A DNA stretch of 64,000 bases. Source: Vibrio rhizosphaerae. Lineage in GTDB: Bacteria; Pseudomonadota; Gammaproteobacteria; Enterobacterales; Vibrionaceae. Shown here one piece after another: positions 27,301 to 34,977 of this stretch (position 1 is the stretch's first letter; each line of letters starts with the position of its first letter). A program made the translations under genes and the position numbers. The stretch is from NCBI RefSeq assembly GCF_024347095.1, contig NZ_AP024903.1, positions 3,410,001-3,474,000 of the forward strand. Direction: 5' to 3'. The notes below the pieces were generated by a model, which worked only from the letters and a program-made list of their open reading frames with translations, was not told where the DNA came from and made no database searches.

Positions 27301-28736
27301 TCCCAAACCAAGTGATTGAGGCGAGTGGTTTCCTGCCAGGTATAAGTGGTCTCATCCTCTTTTTTCAGTTGACTACAGACCAAGTCATCATCGATGCGTC
27401 GACAGAATTCAGGGTAGCCATTGCCATTAGTATCCACCCACCAGCGGTACTCTTTTGAACCAAGCGCCGGTAACGGGTAAGTCTGGGTGGTTTGTTGACC
27501 ATTGGGCGAGAATTCGGTGCAAACGAGCTGGTCTTTATCATTACGACAGAATTCACTCTTGCTGTTCCCATTGAGATCCAGCCACCAGTGAGCATCACTG
27601 TCCCCCCATTGAGTAATGGGATACGCCACCGTTTTGTTATCACCAGCGACATTGAAATGACAGTGCAATCCGCCGGTTGCGGTTTTACACAGATCAAGCT
27701 CACCATCACCATCTAAGTCAATCCACCATGAACGGGACTGATTTTTCCAAGCGGCAGGAATACTGTTATTACCCCAGTTCACAATATTGCTGTTAACTAC
27801 CTGTCGATTAAAATAAACATTTTGCTGTTTGGGTTTCGGCACGGCATGCCAATCGAATTGGGTCTTAGGTAAGCACACATTGTCGTGATCACAATATTGA
27901 ATTGCGCGCACAGTCTGTGTATCGATTGAAGAACTTTGTTCACCGGTCGTCGCCTGATAAGTGAACTGATAATAATTGGCCAGTTGCCCGCTGGTTTTCA
28001 GCTCAATCCGGGACAAGCGTTCCCCTGATTGATCCGTTTCACCATTTTGACTGAAGCGAGAAAGTTTAAATTGGGCATTTGCCACGGGTTCGTAAACAAA
28101 TGCAAGTGAATAGATATCATAGTCGACCTGAGCGATCGTCCCATGCGTTGTATAGCTGTATTTGACTGGATTCTTACGGGATGTGTTGGTTACTTCACTC
28201 AGTAACCACGCACGACTTTGCGGATGATAACGATAGGTCATCCGCTCACCACTCTTACTCTGGGAAATAAAGATGCTGTCTGATGCCAATGCATTACCGT
28301 TCAGGGAGACACGAGTAAAATCATCCTGTTGTAAAAAATAAACCGAACCATCTTCACCACGGACACCATCTGCAACAATCAGCCGATTGCCATCCATACA
28401 GAAATTATCCAGACGGCTATTTTCAACGGGACGAAATTGCTCATCGGTAAAGAACTGACTGCCACAGCGATAAATCGAAGAAAGTCCGGCAATATTGAAA
28501 CCGACACCAAATGCTGAGTTCGTGGCCCCCTGACTGGAATACTGCATCGCCAGTTGTGGTGTATTACCGCCACGACCTTCCGGCAATTGAATCGGAATCT
28601 GATAAGAGGCAATCCCTTGGTGAACACTGAGTTCTCCCGGTAAAGTACCGACCGTTTCAGTGATAGAGGCTGCTTGTACATATGACGCAGATACAAAAAA
28701 CCCCAGACCTAACAAAAGGCCAATCCGTTTATTCAT
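21387..28736 (-). CDS. Exported SpvB/YD-repeat (Rhs-type) giant protein with lipase-like C-terminus
   Basis: About 2,449 residues from ATG 28736; an ATG at 28754 adds six residues but lacks a ribosome binding site. Order: signal peptide (KRIGLLLGLGFFVSASYVQA); SpvB/TcaC-like N-terminal domain (about 30-330); seven repeats of the type WWxDxDGDGxxDxCR...C (27745-26750); a TcdB-middle-like segment; many YD repeats; the Rhs core end with GYTGHEQIEEVGLIHMNARVYD, FLSADTYIQAP and YDPSGHFW (about 22340-22500). A variable C-terminal region of about 315 residues (21387-22340) contains GHSLGALRSTN (about 21640-21665), an alpha/beta-hydrolase nucleophile elbow, and ends in two Cys. Rhs cores encapsulate C-terminal toxins; Sec export makes this WapA-like rather than a type VI cargo. 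It is preceded by a small membrane protein gene and followed by a small secreted protein. Confidence 0.9.
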   Translation of the reverse strand: MNKRIGLLLGLGFFVSASYVQAASITETVGTLPGELSVHQGIASYQIPIQLPEGRGGNTPQLAMQYSSQGATNSAFGVGFNIAGLSSIYRCGSQFFTDEQFRPVENSRLDNFCMDGNRLIVADGVRGEDGSVYFLQQDDFTRVSLNGNALASDSIFISQSKSGERMTYRYHPQSRAWLLSEVTNTSRKNPVKYSYTTHGTIAQVDYDIYSLAFVYEPVANAQFKLSRFSQNGETDQSGERLSRIELKTSGQLANYYQFTYQATTGEQSSSIDTQTVRAIQYCDHDNVCLPKTQFDWHAVPKPKQQNVYFNRQVVNSNIVNWGNNSIPAAWKNQSRSWWIDLDGDGELDLCKTATGGLHCHFNVAGDNKTVAYPITQWGDSDAHWWLDLNGNSKSEFCRNDKDQLVCTEFSPNGQQTTQTYPLPALGSKEYRWWVDTNGNGYPEFCRRIDDDLVCSQLKKEDETTYTWQETTRLNHLVWEANSDIDWVDLDGNGSQDFCRVSANLVKCTLLNASEVKGERVRVFPLANTGSKDKRWWVDINGDGAMDLCRATKNEAGQEKNLTCSYGTHGNVSGLSNDLVLVGGPDWNGNWGDANKRWWQDLNQDGVIDFCRGSGSQVFCTNINKENYQFKVDSWGSTQRWWADLNHDGQLDFCTDKGGLLVCKTAENLVNRALLLSKVTNGLGHTSQVWFGAYGQHTDRSAIQPATLPKQNLSLAHPVAYRLDSENGSGTTSYVFRYGPYQYDTQGEGSGGFEWIQQREFVNGENNRNRYIEFYTAFPYSQNQKHRQTFLGNADQLDDNCRVCGEANFWNFRHLTLLNESDTHYEHRPVIRQGWVRPKSQEQIQQAAAALAQPYELIEYQDKTYAKKPDTALLIPGPVIISIIQPNDQYYLVENLASVPELAQGSQAVLSAVDDALKHKLARQQKTATTQIIARDQYQQLVNNTPQMTQHRSYQVYMQQQRDKSYDLDKNLLMTTTVSHEQVDDYGNIGKTTTLTQGLNPVTGATDTYRKVVENQFSNHVSSWLLGLLTRSQTTQIHTDGSQISHVAEFSYDPLTGKVVKEVSDPGDALAVTKTYRYNSEGVVESETITAQQNGAQVSQESKHTLTYSQNLTTATHTNPLGHQSRTVRDRLNGVMTNWDPNGLESRVYLDGLGRKTESWQQAETGFIKTQYRYLPASDNRCGIKPSDAVYCVVSETPGQATQVAFYDMLQRKVRDAHRALHGKWVLVNHQYTPLGQVSAVTRPYYAGDVPQYTYTRYDQLGRIHTVSQPGPAGKDLSWVSYQYQPFVTTKIDAKGRKESTYLNVMGWEIQKLEPAGGSLTKEYYADGMLKSVISATGNMSESRYNVQGKEIYRSDPDLGVWSYVYDGFGNLLSQTDAKGQHTTMKYDALGRMIESNEETITATAQGEQKQIRTTLWHYDSVATATGTRQWNGALLQSEVKGELIKNFYVDAIGRASKEELINEDQTLSRQFEYNNLGLLIAEHRPNQFTLNYQRDAQTGINTEIWGDISQAQIHFSAEEYDRVIRPLIDQAIARAGDYLRKAKELRRQQHFYQAREEEYLALKDHVISADGVAENEQFAQQMYAELHGRALEAFYDQNGERYFKVPGRTVLINSPVTITVVQQPKFHLKLEGNLLRKVSLAEWASVQSGLIAANQIAYYGHYADNNGAGLVSFTLDRDDPLYDQRVREMFGRLTVLADDIGRLEYVADHTHRKATSYLQAANQLVQLVKQVKLVSQRYRNLGEESGTESLLLQSLKDAAPAQGKLSYWKLSDLDAEGRITAEIYGNGLTNQYDYQEDSGQLLNITTLQGNQSIRSLHYTYDRMDNVTSRYDAINNIRDEYYYDQQDRLTKNRLMGTNHQHQDNPLFNKDYTVRYNAEGNITYKSDVGRYFYADPEHAHAVTRAGNNTYTYDANGNMLTGGGRTIDWNGFNKPERITSGEQWVAFKYDSARQRYFKQNHQGEKTWYLGKVYERVEGADGNIRHKQFIYVDGRLVALNVDVTKTDGQGNAASVDRQIRYSHSDALHSIDLMTDMWGNVVERRNYDAWGKVRPFAWQQETQNVPQALMQNRGYTGHEQIEEVGLIHMNARVYDATLARFLSADTYIQAPDHSQSYNRYSYVMNNPMKYYDPSGHFWKKIRKAISKGLKKVTREVFKGVAKVKYLNAVLQTAACVVGGPAGCAGYAAASTLGYTGSYSGAFRAGAFSYAGARIYGVGNPLSSVRGTISFVTSATLSREQSTIANFALYGLGGSFGQVAANAVVEAKNYYWKTRVEHYANKLGLSLYEANILLQLNSEIGLAVAGDTVQIDDKGVQIYGFTTRNKHGMWGVLWDVNDTILGYQGEIDAVGRSFIRQAEGRRIEIGHSLGALRSTNLVRRGYASSAHVYALPATNIGGPGVTVTNGMHDGVSGGVLGGIFNPGSLIPSPYSQFSFYPPIFRLDKNHPYCSAYGKC

Positions 28737-28774
28737 ACTTAACCCACTTAACATTTAATACAGCGAATACAGCG

Positions 28775-29101
28775 CTACTTTTCTTGACTTAACTGGTGTA
28801 GCTCTTGCTCAAGTGATTCAATTTTCTGATCAATATCTTGGTCGGATAGCGTCTCAGTCGCCGATAACGGCTGCTCATGAATCAGCGCCTGCCGTAACTG
28901 TTTCACCTGAACCTGATGATTTAATTTTTCTACGGTCAGCGTTTCTGTATTTGGCGGTAAGGTATGATTTTTTTCGGGGAGCGGATGACCCAACTCAACA
29001 GCAGAGCGGTTGGGTAACAAAAGGTTGATACCGGTAATCACAGCAACCAGCAATAAAAGCGCCAACACCCAGCGAACCGCCGTTATTTTATGATTTATCA
29101 T
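28775..29101 (-). CDS. Small single-pass membrane protein with coiled coil
   Basis: A 108-residue protein. One N-terminal membrane helix (WVLALLLLVAVITGINLLL, about 11-29) is followed by a Pro/Asn-rich linker and a charged C-terminal helix with coiled-coil heptads (QKIESLEQELHQLSQE). It probably sits in the inner membrane with its tail in the periplasm. It lies immediately upstream of the giant YD-repeat gene (about 40 bp) on the same strand and is probably co-transcribed, so it may assist export or anchoring (inference). No known family recognised. Confidence 0.75.
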   Translation of the reverse strand: MINHKITAVRWVLALLLLVAVITGINLLLPNRSAVELGHPLPEKNHTLPPNTETLTVEKLNHQVQVKQLRQALIHEQPLSATETLSDQDIDQKIESLEQELHQLSQEK

Positions 29102-29317
29102 GAATTATTTATCAGTACCTGAAGCCAAATCGCGGATAACATACAACTTTATTACGATAATCATTAGCACACATATGCAAAAGGATTAATTAGATCACAA
29201 AATATTTAATTCACACATAATATTCAATTTCTGTATCCGTGGTGACTAAAAACAACGATTGATTGGATTGTTAGTCAATCGCTGAATATTGAAGTCGTTC
29301 AATACTATGTATCTAAA

Positions 29318-30040
29318 CTATGTATCTAAGTTTCTGATAAACGTGAAGTCCCTCGCACCATCTTTCAGTCTGTAGGTCATGGACGGACGTCCTTTTCCTT
29401 CTGCGGCTCTTAGTCCCACTTCTTCAACCAAATTTGCTTGTTCAACACGGCGACGGAAAGATTTCTTTTGAATAGGCTTATCAATCAACACTTCTAAAAA
29501 TTTTTGCAACTCAGATAAGGTAAACGTATCGGATAATGCGTAGGCAGGTATCATCGAATACAATGCTTTTTGCTTCAGTCGCTCCCGCGCTGCTTGCAGA
29601 ATATCAAGATGATCAAATGCTAATTCCATCACCAAAGCCTCGTTATACGCCATCCAACGGGCTTCGGACACATTCTCAACAAAACTCTGGCATGCTTGAA
29701 AAGCAACCAATGCCGTATAAGCAATCGTCACAGACCAACCGCGAGCATCCCGATGATGATTTCCCACACTCATCAGCTGTTCAATATAAGGTGCATTCAC
29801 ACCGGTTTTTTCACGCAACTTTCTCTGCACTGTGTCTTCTAAGCACATATCTTTACTTTCATCGACAAAGCCGCCCGGCAATGCCCATTTCCCCCTTTCA
29901 GGATGTTCACTACGCTGCGTGAGTAAGATGAGTAACTCGTCATCATGAAACGTAAAGATGGCGGCATCGACAGTGATAAGCGGTGCAAGGTATGAGCTTC
30001 GGTCATAGTCGCGCAAAAATTCAGCCTCAGTTTCTCGCAT
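29318..30040 (-). CDS. nrtR: NrtR, Nudix-type transcriptional regulator of NAD metabolism
   Basis: ATG 30040 is chosen because GGGGGA precedes it closely and because longer starts would read through the operator; this gives 240 residues. The N-terminal Nudix-like domain (about 1-150) has GKWALPGGFVDESKDMCLED...LREKTGV, a Nudix box in which EE of the catalytic REUxEE appears altered to KT. That fits an ADP-ribose sensor rather than a hydrolase. The C-terminal winged HTH has FTLSELQKFLEVL and KSFRRRVEQANLVEEVG. It is divergent from prs-nadV with a shared palindromic operator. Confidence 0.93.
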   Translation of the reverse strand: MRETEAEFLRDYDRSSYLAPLITVDAAIFTFHDDELLILLTQRSEHPERGKWALPGGFVDESKDMCLEDTVQRKLREKTGVNAPYIEQLMSVGNHHRDARGWSVTIAYTALVAFQACQSFVENVSEARWMAYNEALVMELAFDHLDILQAARERLKQKALYSMIPAYALSDTFTLSELQKFLEVLIDKPIQKKSFRRRVEQANLVEEVGLRAAEGKGRPSMTYRLKDGARDFTFIRNLDT

Positions 30041-30083
30041 ACATTCCCCCATAGCATCAGAAATTTTTATCATTATAAGCAAA

Positions 30084-30100
30084 ATAGTGTCTTTAGGACA
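30084..30100. promoter_or_regulatory. Secondary NrtR half-operator
   Basis: ATAGTGTC, then a 4-base gap, then GGACA: an imperfect repeat of the main operator 33 bp away, close to three DNA turns centre to centre. It probably supports cooperative or looping binding by NrtR. Confidence 0.5.
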
Positions 30101-30116
30101 AAAAATAGATTGACAC

Positions 30117-30141
30117 ATATAGTGTCCATAGGACACTATAT
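30117..30141. promoter_or_regulatory. Palindromic NrtR operator between nrtR and prs-nadV
   Basis: A perfect 25-bp palindrome: 11-bp arms containing ATAGTGTCC and GGACACTAT around a 3-base centre. It lies 33 bp before the prs start and 77 bp before the chosen nrtR start, and would let NrtR repress both directions. Confidence 0.85.
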
Positions 30142-30174
30142 AAACACCCCGAAGATAATAGCGAGTATGTCAAG

Positions 30175-31008
30175 ATGAACATTCAAATAAAAACCGATAA
30201 CAATCAAATCCTAACAACGAATTTCCTTACCTTTTCGGGTGGTGAAAGACACGTTCAATTATCGGATACTGATGTATCACCATTCTCCTGCATCACCATA
30301 GAAGCCCGTATTCAAGACACAACTGACGTCATGGATTTACTCTTACTTGTGAACGCACTTCAGCACAAATTCGGGCAGAACACACCGATTCATCTCACCC
30401 TGCCTTATTTACCTTACGCACGTCAGGATCGGGTCTGTGCCGCCGGACAGGCCTTTTCTTTGGAAGTCTTTGCCGGATTATTAAATTCAATGGCATTGCG
30501 TCGTCTGACTGTCTGGGACTGCCATAGTCAGGTAGGTATAGATTTAACCCAAGCGATTAATATTACACCAGAAAAAATCATCGCTACGCATTCAGAATTA
30601 GTTGAACAATTAACATCAGACAATAGTGTCTTGGTTTGTCCCGATCAGGGTGCAAAGGCACGCTGCACAGCGATTCAAGAATATTTCGCCCTGCCATCAA
30701 TGGTTCAATGCTACAAAAAACGCGATTCCAAAACCGGACATATTACAAAAACAGAAATTGAAGCACCAAGCCTGACCGGTAAAACCGCAATTATTACCGA
30801 TGATATCTGTGATGGCGGCTTTACCTTTATCAAAATCGCAGAGCAGCTGAAAGCCAAAGGTGCCAGCCAAATCATTCTGTATGTCACACACGGAATTTTC
30901 AGTAATGGTTTCCAAGTATTCGATGGTCTTATCGATAAAATTTATACCACGGATAGTTTCCCGCAAAATGCAGACAATTCGATGATCAACGTTATCCACT
31001 ATTCGTAA
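30175..31008 (+). CDS. Ribose-phosphate pyrophosphokinase paralogue (NAD-salvage operon)
   Basis: A 277-residue phosphoribosyl pyrophosphate synthetase, shorter than the ~315-residue housekeeping Prs. Visible motifs are LPYLPYARQDRVCAAGQAFS (the ATP-binding flexible-loop region) and the PRPP-binding TAIITDDICDGG loop (about 200-211). It makes PRPP from ribose 5-phosphate and ATP in the cytosol. It is followed by nadV, whose enzyme consumes PRPP, and lies behind the NrtR operator, so it supplies PRPP for nicotinamide salvage. The operon arrangement is known in bacteria and some phages. Confidence 0.92.
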   Translation: MNIQIKTDNNQILTTNFLTFSGGERHVQLSDTDVSPFSCITIEARIQDTTDVMDLLLLVNALQHKFGQNTPIHLTLPYLPYARQDRVCAAGQAFSLEVFAGLLNSMALRRLTVWDCHSQVGIDLTQAINITPEKIIATHSELVEQLTSDNSVLVCPDQGAKARCTAIQEYFALPSMVQCYKKRDSKTGHITKTEIEAPSLTGKTAIITDDICDGGFTFIKIAEQLKAKGASQIILYVTHGIFSNGFQVFDGLIDKIYTTDSFPQNADNSMINVIHYS

Positions 31009-31070
31009 ACAAGCCACCAGAAAATAAAACGAAGCTAATCATAAAAAGAGTGAAACAACCGGAGTATTTT

Positions 31071-32552
31071 ATGAACCCACTAACAGCGATTGATTTTTAC
31101 AAAGCCGACCACAGACGCCAATATCCCCAAGGAACTGAATACGTGTATTCTAACTTTACACCTAGATCATCACGTCTCGCTCCTGTCTTAGAAGGCTTTG
31201 ATGAACGAGTTGTATTTGTCGGATTACAGGGCTATATCAAACGCTTCTTAATCGAAGCATGGCGTGACGGCTTTTTTAACCAGCCCAAAGAAAAAGTGGT
31301 AGCTCGGTATAAACGCCGTATGGATACATCGCTCGGTGAAGGCGCAGTCCCAGTCGATCACATTGAAGCACTGCATGACTTGGGCTACCTGCCTCTGGAA
31401 ATCAAAGCATTACCTGAAGGCAGCCGAGTTAACATAAAAGTCCCGATGTTTACCATTGTGAACACACTGCCCGAGTTTTACTGGCTGACCAACTATCTGG
31501 AAACCAGTATGAGTGCTGAAATCTGGAAAACCTGTACAACAGCAACCATCGCTTATGAATATAAACGCCTCTTAACGGATTACGCCGATCAAACCGGTGC
31601 CCCACCAGCATTTGTGCCATTACAAGGACACGATTTTAGTTTTCGCGGCATGAGCGGGATTGTCGATTCAGCACAGTCTAGTCTGGGGCACTTAACAAGC
31701 TTCATTGGCACAGACTCGGTGACAGCGATTGATTATGCTGAGGATTATTACAATGCAGAAGGTGTCATCGGTGTCTCCGTACCTGCGACAGAACACAGTG
31801 TCATGTGTATGGGCACCCAAGAGGGAGAGATTGAAACATTTCGCCGCTTAATCACCGAATTGTATCCCCGCGGCGTGGTCAGTATTGTTTCCGATACCTG
31901 GGATTTTTGGCAGGTGATTTCTTCTTATACCAAGACATTAAAAGAGCTTATTCTGGCGCGTGAAGAAGATGCACTAGGATTAGCGAAAGTTGTCTTCCGT
32001 CCAGACAGTGGTGACCCGGTTAAAATTATCTGTGGGGATCCAGATGCCAAACCGGGAACACCTGAATATAAAGGCGCTGTGGAATGCTTATGGGATATCT
32101 TTGGCGGTGATGTCACCGAGCGCGGTTATAAAATGTTAAATTCCCGGGTCGGTCTTATTTACGGGGACTCCATTACCTTAGAAAGAGCCCAAGCGATTCT
32201 CGAAGGAATGAAGAAGAAAGGCTTTGCCTCAAATAATATCGTGCTCGGTATTGGCAGCTACACATATCAATATTTAACCCGCGATAACTTTGGCTTTGCC
32301 ATGAAAGCAACTTGGGGCCAAGTCAACGGTGAAGGCAGAGAAATATTTAAAGACCCGAAAACAGATAACGGCACCAAAAAATCAGCACGTGGCCTGCTGC
32401 GGGTCGAAAAGACAGCCACTGGCTTTGAACTATTTGATCAACAAACCGCAGAGCAAGAACAACAAGGGGAATTAAAGACCGTTTTCAAAGATGGCGTTCT
32501 GGTTTCAGAACAAACGCTGATGGATATTCGAGAGCGGCTGACCACTCAGTAA
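31071..32552 (+). CDS. nadV: Nicotinamide phosphoribosyltransferase NadV
   Basis: ATG 31071 is chosen because CGGAG lies 7 nt upstream, giving 493 residues, typical of the NAMPT/NadV family. It converts nicotinamide and PRPP to nicotinamide mononucleotide in one step. Conserved segments include IDFYKADHRRQYPQGTEYVYSN-type N-terminus, HDFSFRGMSG, the GVSVPATEHSVM stretch and VFRPDSGDP, lining the phosphoribosyl site. It is 62 bp after the PRPP synthetase gene in the same NrtR-controlled unit and is followed by a hairpin. Confidence 0.95.
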   Translation: MNPLTAIDFYKADHRRQYPQGTEYVYSNFTPRSSRLAPVLEGFDERVVFVGLQGYIKRFLIEAWRDGFFNQPKEKVVARYKRRMDTSLGEGAVPVDHIEALHDLGYLPLEIKALPEGSRVNIKVPMFTIVNTLPEFYWLTNYLETSMSAEIWKTCTTATIAYEYKRLLTDYADQTGAPPAFVPLQGHDFSFRGMSGIVDSAQSSLGHLTSFIGTDSVTAIDYAEDYYNAEGVIGVSVPATEHSVMCMGTQEGEIETFRRLITELYPRGVVSIVSDTWDFWQVISSYTKTLKELILAREEDALGLAKVVFRPDSGDPVKIICGDPDAKPGTPEYKGAVECLWDIFGGDVTERGYKMLNSRVGLIYGDSITLERAQAILEGMKKKGFASNNIVLGIGSYTYQYLTRDNFGFAMKATWGQVNGEGREIFKDPKTDNGTKKSARGLLRVEKTATGFELFDQQTAEQEQQGELKTVFKDGVLVSEQTLMDIRERLTTQ

Positions 32553-32569
32553 AATAAGCGCCGAATTCA

Positions 32570-32602
32570 GGATTGTGTCAGATGACCTTTTTGACACAAT
32601 CC
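32570..32602 (+). terminator. Hairpin at the end of prs-nadV
   Basis: Perfect 11-bp arms GGATTGTGTCA/TGACACAATCC with an 11-base T-containing loop, 18 bp after the nadV stop. The T-run after it is absent, so termination may be partial or Rho-assisted. Confidence 0.6.
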
Positions 32603-32788
32603 GATGAAAAAGCAGTCAGGTTGACCATGCTATTCGAGCGGTTTATTTCGAAAGAGATTTTTACGAAATAACTCATGTTTATTTTGAGTTATGAGCGGCA
32701 TAGTGTGTTACTGTCATTGTGTTTTTATTTTATGAAAAATCATAAAGATAATATCTGCTGAAAAGACACTGTTGTAGGTAAAACGAAT

Positions 32789-33232
32789 ATGGATGTAGGA
32801 ACAATGATGAAAGAAGACGATTTAGTTGCGCTAGTCATTAAGTATTTCGAGAAAATAGACGCAGGTGATCCGAGTTATCTGGATCTATTCTCAGAGGATG
32901 TTGATTTTTTCTTTCCTAAATTTGGACAGGCGAAAGGAAAGAATGCCTTAGTTGCGTTCGGCAATAGAATTGGTAGCTCGTTGATAAGTATCTGGCACGA
33001 TATAGACGGTTTTCAAATCACAACGGCAGGAAACAAAGTCATTGTTGAAGGACAAGAGGGTGGAGTCATGAGTGACGGAACCCCCTGGCCGGACAACAAT
33101 GTGTCCACGGGTCGTTTTTGTAGTGTATTTGAGTTTGATGGAAACATAATAAGTCGTATGTATGTGTACGTCGATCCTGATTTTCCGAGTCGAGATTTGG
33201 AAAGAATTGCTGTGCTGTCAGAGGGAAAGTAA
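32789..33232 (+). CDS. NTF2-like (SnoaL-type) small protein
   Basis: A 147-residue protein; the start could also be ATG 32804 or 32807, which have a closer TAGGA. The pattern (N-terminal helices with VIKYFEKIDAGDPSYLDLF, then FFFPKFGQAKGKNALVAF and a beta-sheet ending ISRMYVYVDPDFPSRD) fits the NTF2-like cone fold, a scaffold used by isomerases, hydratases and ligand-binding proteins. It stands alone between the NAD operon and the convergent YhiN gene. Function unknown. Confidence 0.78.
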   Translation: MDVGTMMKEDDLVALVIKYFEKIDAGDPSYLDLFSEDVDFFFPKFGQAKGKNALVAFGNRIGSSLISIWHDIDGFQITTAGNKVIVEGQEGGVMSDGTPWPDNNVSTGRFCSVFEFDGNIISRMYVYVDPDFPSRDLERIAVLSEGK

Positions 33233-33249
33233 CGCAGCTTTGCACAGCA

Positions 33250-34437
33250 TCACACCCACTGTCCGGCAACCCAGCCGGACGACCAGCACCACTGGAAATT
33301 ATATCCGCCCAGCCAGCCGGTGACATCCATCACTTCACCGACAAAGAACAGGCCGGGGACGGATTTACATGCCATGGTTTTCGAAGAAAGCGCATCGGTA
33401 TCGACCCCACCCTGTGTCACTTCTGCGGTGCGGTAGCCTTCCGTGCCGTTGGGTAAAACCTGCCAGTGCGTCAATGTTTCAACCAGTGCGGCCATTTCTT
33501 TACTGTTGAGCTGCTTGAGCGGCTTATCCACCAGCTCGCCTCGCTCAATCAAGACTTCAACCAAGCGTTTAGGTAACACCTTCGCAAGGGTATTTTTCAC
33601 ACTTTGGTTGGGGTGTTTGGCACAGGAACGATTCAGCAATTGCTCGATATCCTCGTCCGGTACCAGATTCACCGTGACGTTCTCCCCGGGTTGCCAATAA
33701 GAGGAAAGCTGCAACACCGCGGGGCCGGAAAGCCCCCGGTGCGTGAAAAGCAGCGCTTCTTTAAATGAAGTGCCATTTTCAGCGGTGAGAACCGCAGGAA
33801 CAGCAATACCCGACAACTCGGCAAACCGATCTTTTTCTTCTTTGTGGAGTGTAAAAGGCACCAATGCTGCTCTGGTCGGCAAAACCTTCAGACCAAACTG
33901 TTCCGCAATTTGATAGCCGAAAGGCGTTGCACCCAGTTTCGGCATCGACAATCCTCCGGTTGCAACCACCAGCGACTGGCAATCAATGATCTCTGACCCG
34001 ATGTTCAGGCGAAAACCGGTTTCCGTTTTCTCAATGGTTTGAATGTTAACCTGATAGCGCTGTTCAATATTGGGTAAATCACACTCCCTGAGCAGCAAAT
34101 TAACAATGTCTTTCGCGCTCTCAAGACAGAATAATTGCCCATGATCCCGTTCTTCAAACTCGATACCATACTGAGTAACCAAAGAGATAAAATCCCAGTT
34201 GGTATATTGCGATAAAGCAGATTTAACAAAATGAGGATTGCGACAGAGGTAATGGTTCGCAGAGACATCATAGTTGGTGAAATTGCAGCGTCCGCCGCCG
34301 GAAATCAAGATTTTCCGTCCCGGTTTTTTACCGTGATCGACAACCAAGACGCGTCGTCCCCGTTTGCCAGCTTGCGCAGCACACATCAACCCGGCAGCTC
34401 CGGCGCCGATCACAACGACATCAACTTGTTTGCTCAT
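33250..34437 (-). CDS. YhiN/HI0933-family flavoprotein
   Basis: A 395-residue protein from ATG 34437 (GGTGAG six bases upstream; an ATG two codons earlier is possible). The N-terminal dinucleotide-binding motif VVVIGAGAAGLMCAAQAGKRG and the family signature GRKILISGGGRCNFTN (about 40-55) identify the HI0933-like NAD(P)/FAD oxidoreductases. The C-terminal FAD segment has GLFFVGEVMDVTGWLGGYNFQWCWSSG-type residues in pieces. The reaction is not established for most members. It is convergent with the NTF2-like gene. Confidence 0.92.
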   Translation of the reverse strand: MSKQVDVVVIGAGAAGLMCAAQAGKRGRRVLVVDHGKKPGRKILISGGGRCNFTNYDVSANHYLCRNPHFVKSALSQYTNWDFISLVTQYGIEFEERDHGQLFCLESAKDIVNLLLRECDLPNIEQRYQVNIQTIEKTETGFRLNIGSEIIDCQSLVVATGGLSMPKLGATPFGYQIAEQFGLKVLPTRAALVPFTLHKEEKDRFAELSGIAVPAVLTAENGTSFKEALLFTHRGLSGPAVLQLSSYWQPGENVTVNLVPDEDIEQLLNRSCAKHPNQSVKNTLAKVLPKRLVEVLIERGELVDKPLKQLNSKEMAALVETLTHWQVLPNGTEGYRTAEVTQGGVDTDALSSKTMACKSVPGLFFVGEVMDVTGWLGGYNFQWCWSSGWVAGQWV

Positions 34438-34488
34438 TCTCATCTCACCAAAATCAAACGATCGCTATAAATATAAAAGATACGAAAA

Positions 34489-34516
34489 AAAGGATGTGCC
34501 AGTCAGCACATCCTTC
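34489..34516 (-). terminator. Terminator of uspB
   Basis: Perfect stem AAGGATGTGC/GCACATCCTT, six-base loop, followed on the minus strand by seven T. It lies about 70 bp past the uspB stop. Confidence 0.85.
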
Positions 34517-34587
34517 ATCGATAGAAACATGATTCTAACGTCAAGCGCGTTATTTTACCAATCAAGTGCCCGACGTTGAAATTCTCT

Positions 34588-34911
34588 CTATAAAATAAGC
34601 GAGGTAACCATCGTAATTCCGACAAGGGCAGATGAAAGGATAAAGAGTTGCCTCACCCGTTCACATTTACCTGTAAAGACCGTGTCGTGATGATGGAGGT
34701 ACTCTTTACTTTTGATGTAATGAAATAAACGGACCTGTTTATTCATATTACCGTGAGTAGTGAAAAATCCGGGACCGTCTACTTGCTGATACAAGAGAGG
34801 ATGGGCTTCACGCATGATATAAATCAATGCCCGAAGCGCTGTTAGGTACCGCGCAACATTAACCAGTGTCACTCCCATGAGTGCGAATAAGATCGTATCT
34901 TCGCTGATCAT
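34588..34911 (-). CDS. uspB: Universal stress protein B
   Basis: A 107-residue inner-membrane protein close to the 111-residue E. coli UspB. Matching segments are [36 protein letters not shown] and [10 protein letters not shown], then [16 protein letters not shown]. It has two membrane segments, one at each end. UspB is an RpoS-dependent stationary-phase protein involved in ethanol resistance in E. coli. GGAGGA precedes the start. It follows ftnA by 66 bp on the same strand, with uspA divergent beyond, an arrangement common in vibrios. Confidence 0.93.
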   Translation of the reverse strand: MISEDTILFALMGVTLVNVARYLTALRALIYIMREAHPLLYQQVDGPGFFTTHGNMNKQVRLFHYIKSKEYLHHHDTVFTGKCERVRQLFILSSALVGITMVTSLIL

Positions 34912-34977
34912 CTTTTCCTCCCTACATCTTCACTTGGATCTCAAAGAAAAAGACAATCAGCAGTGATATTTCTGAGA

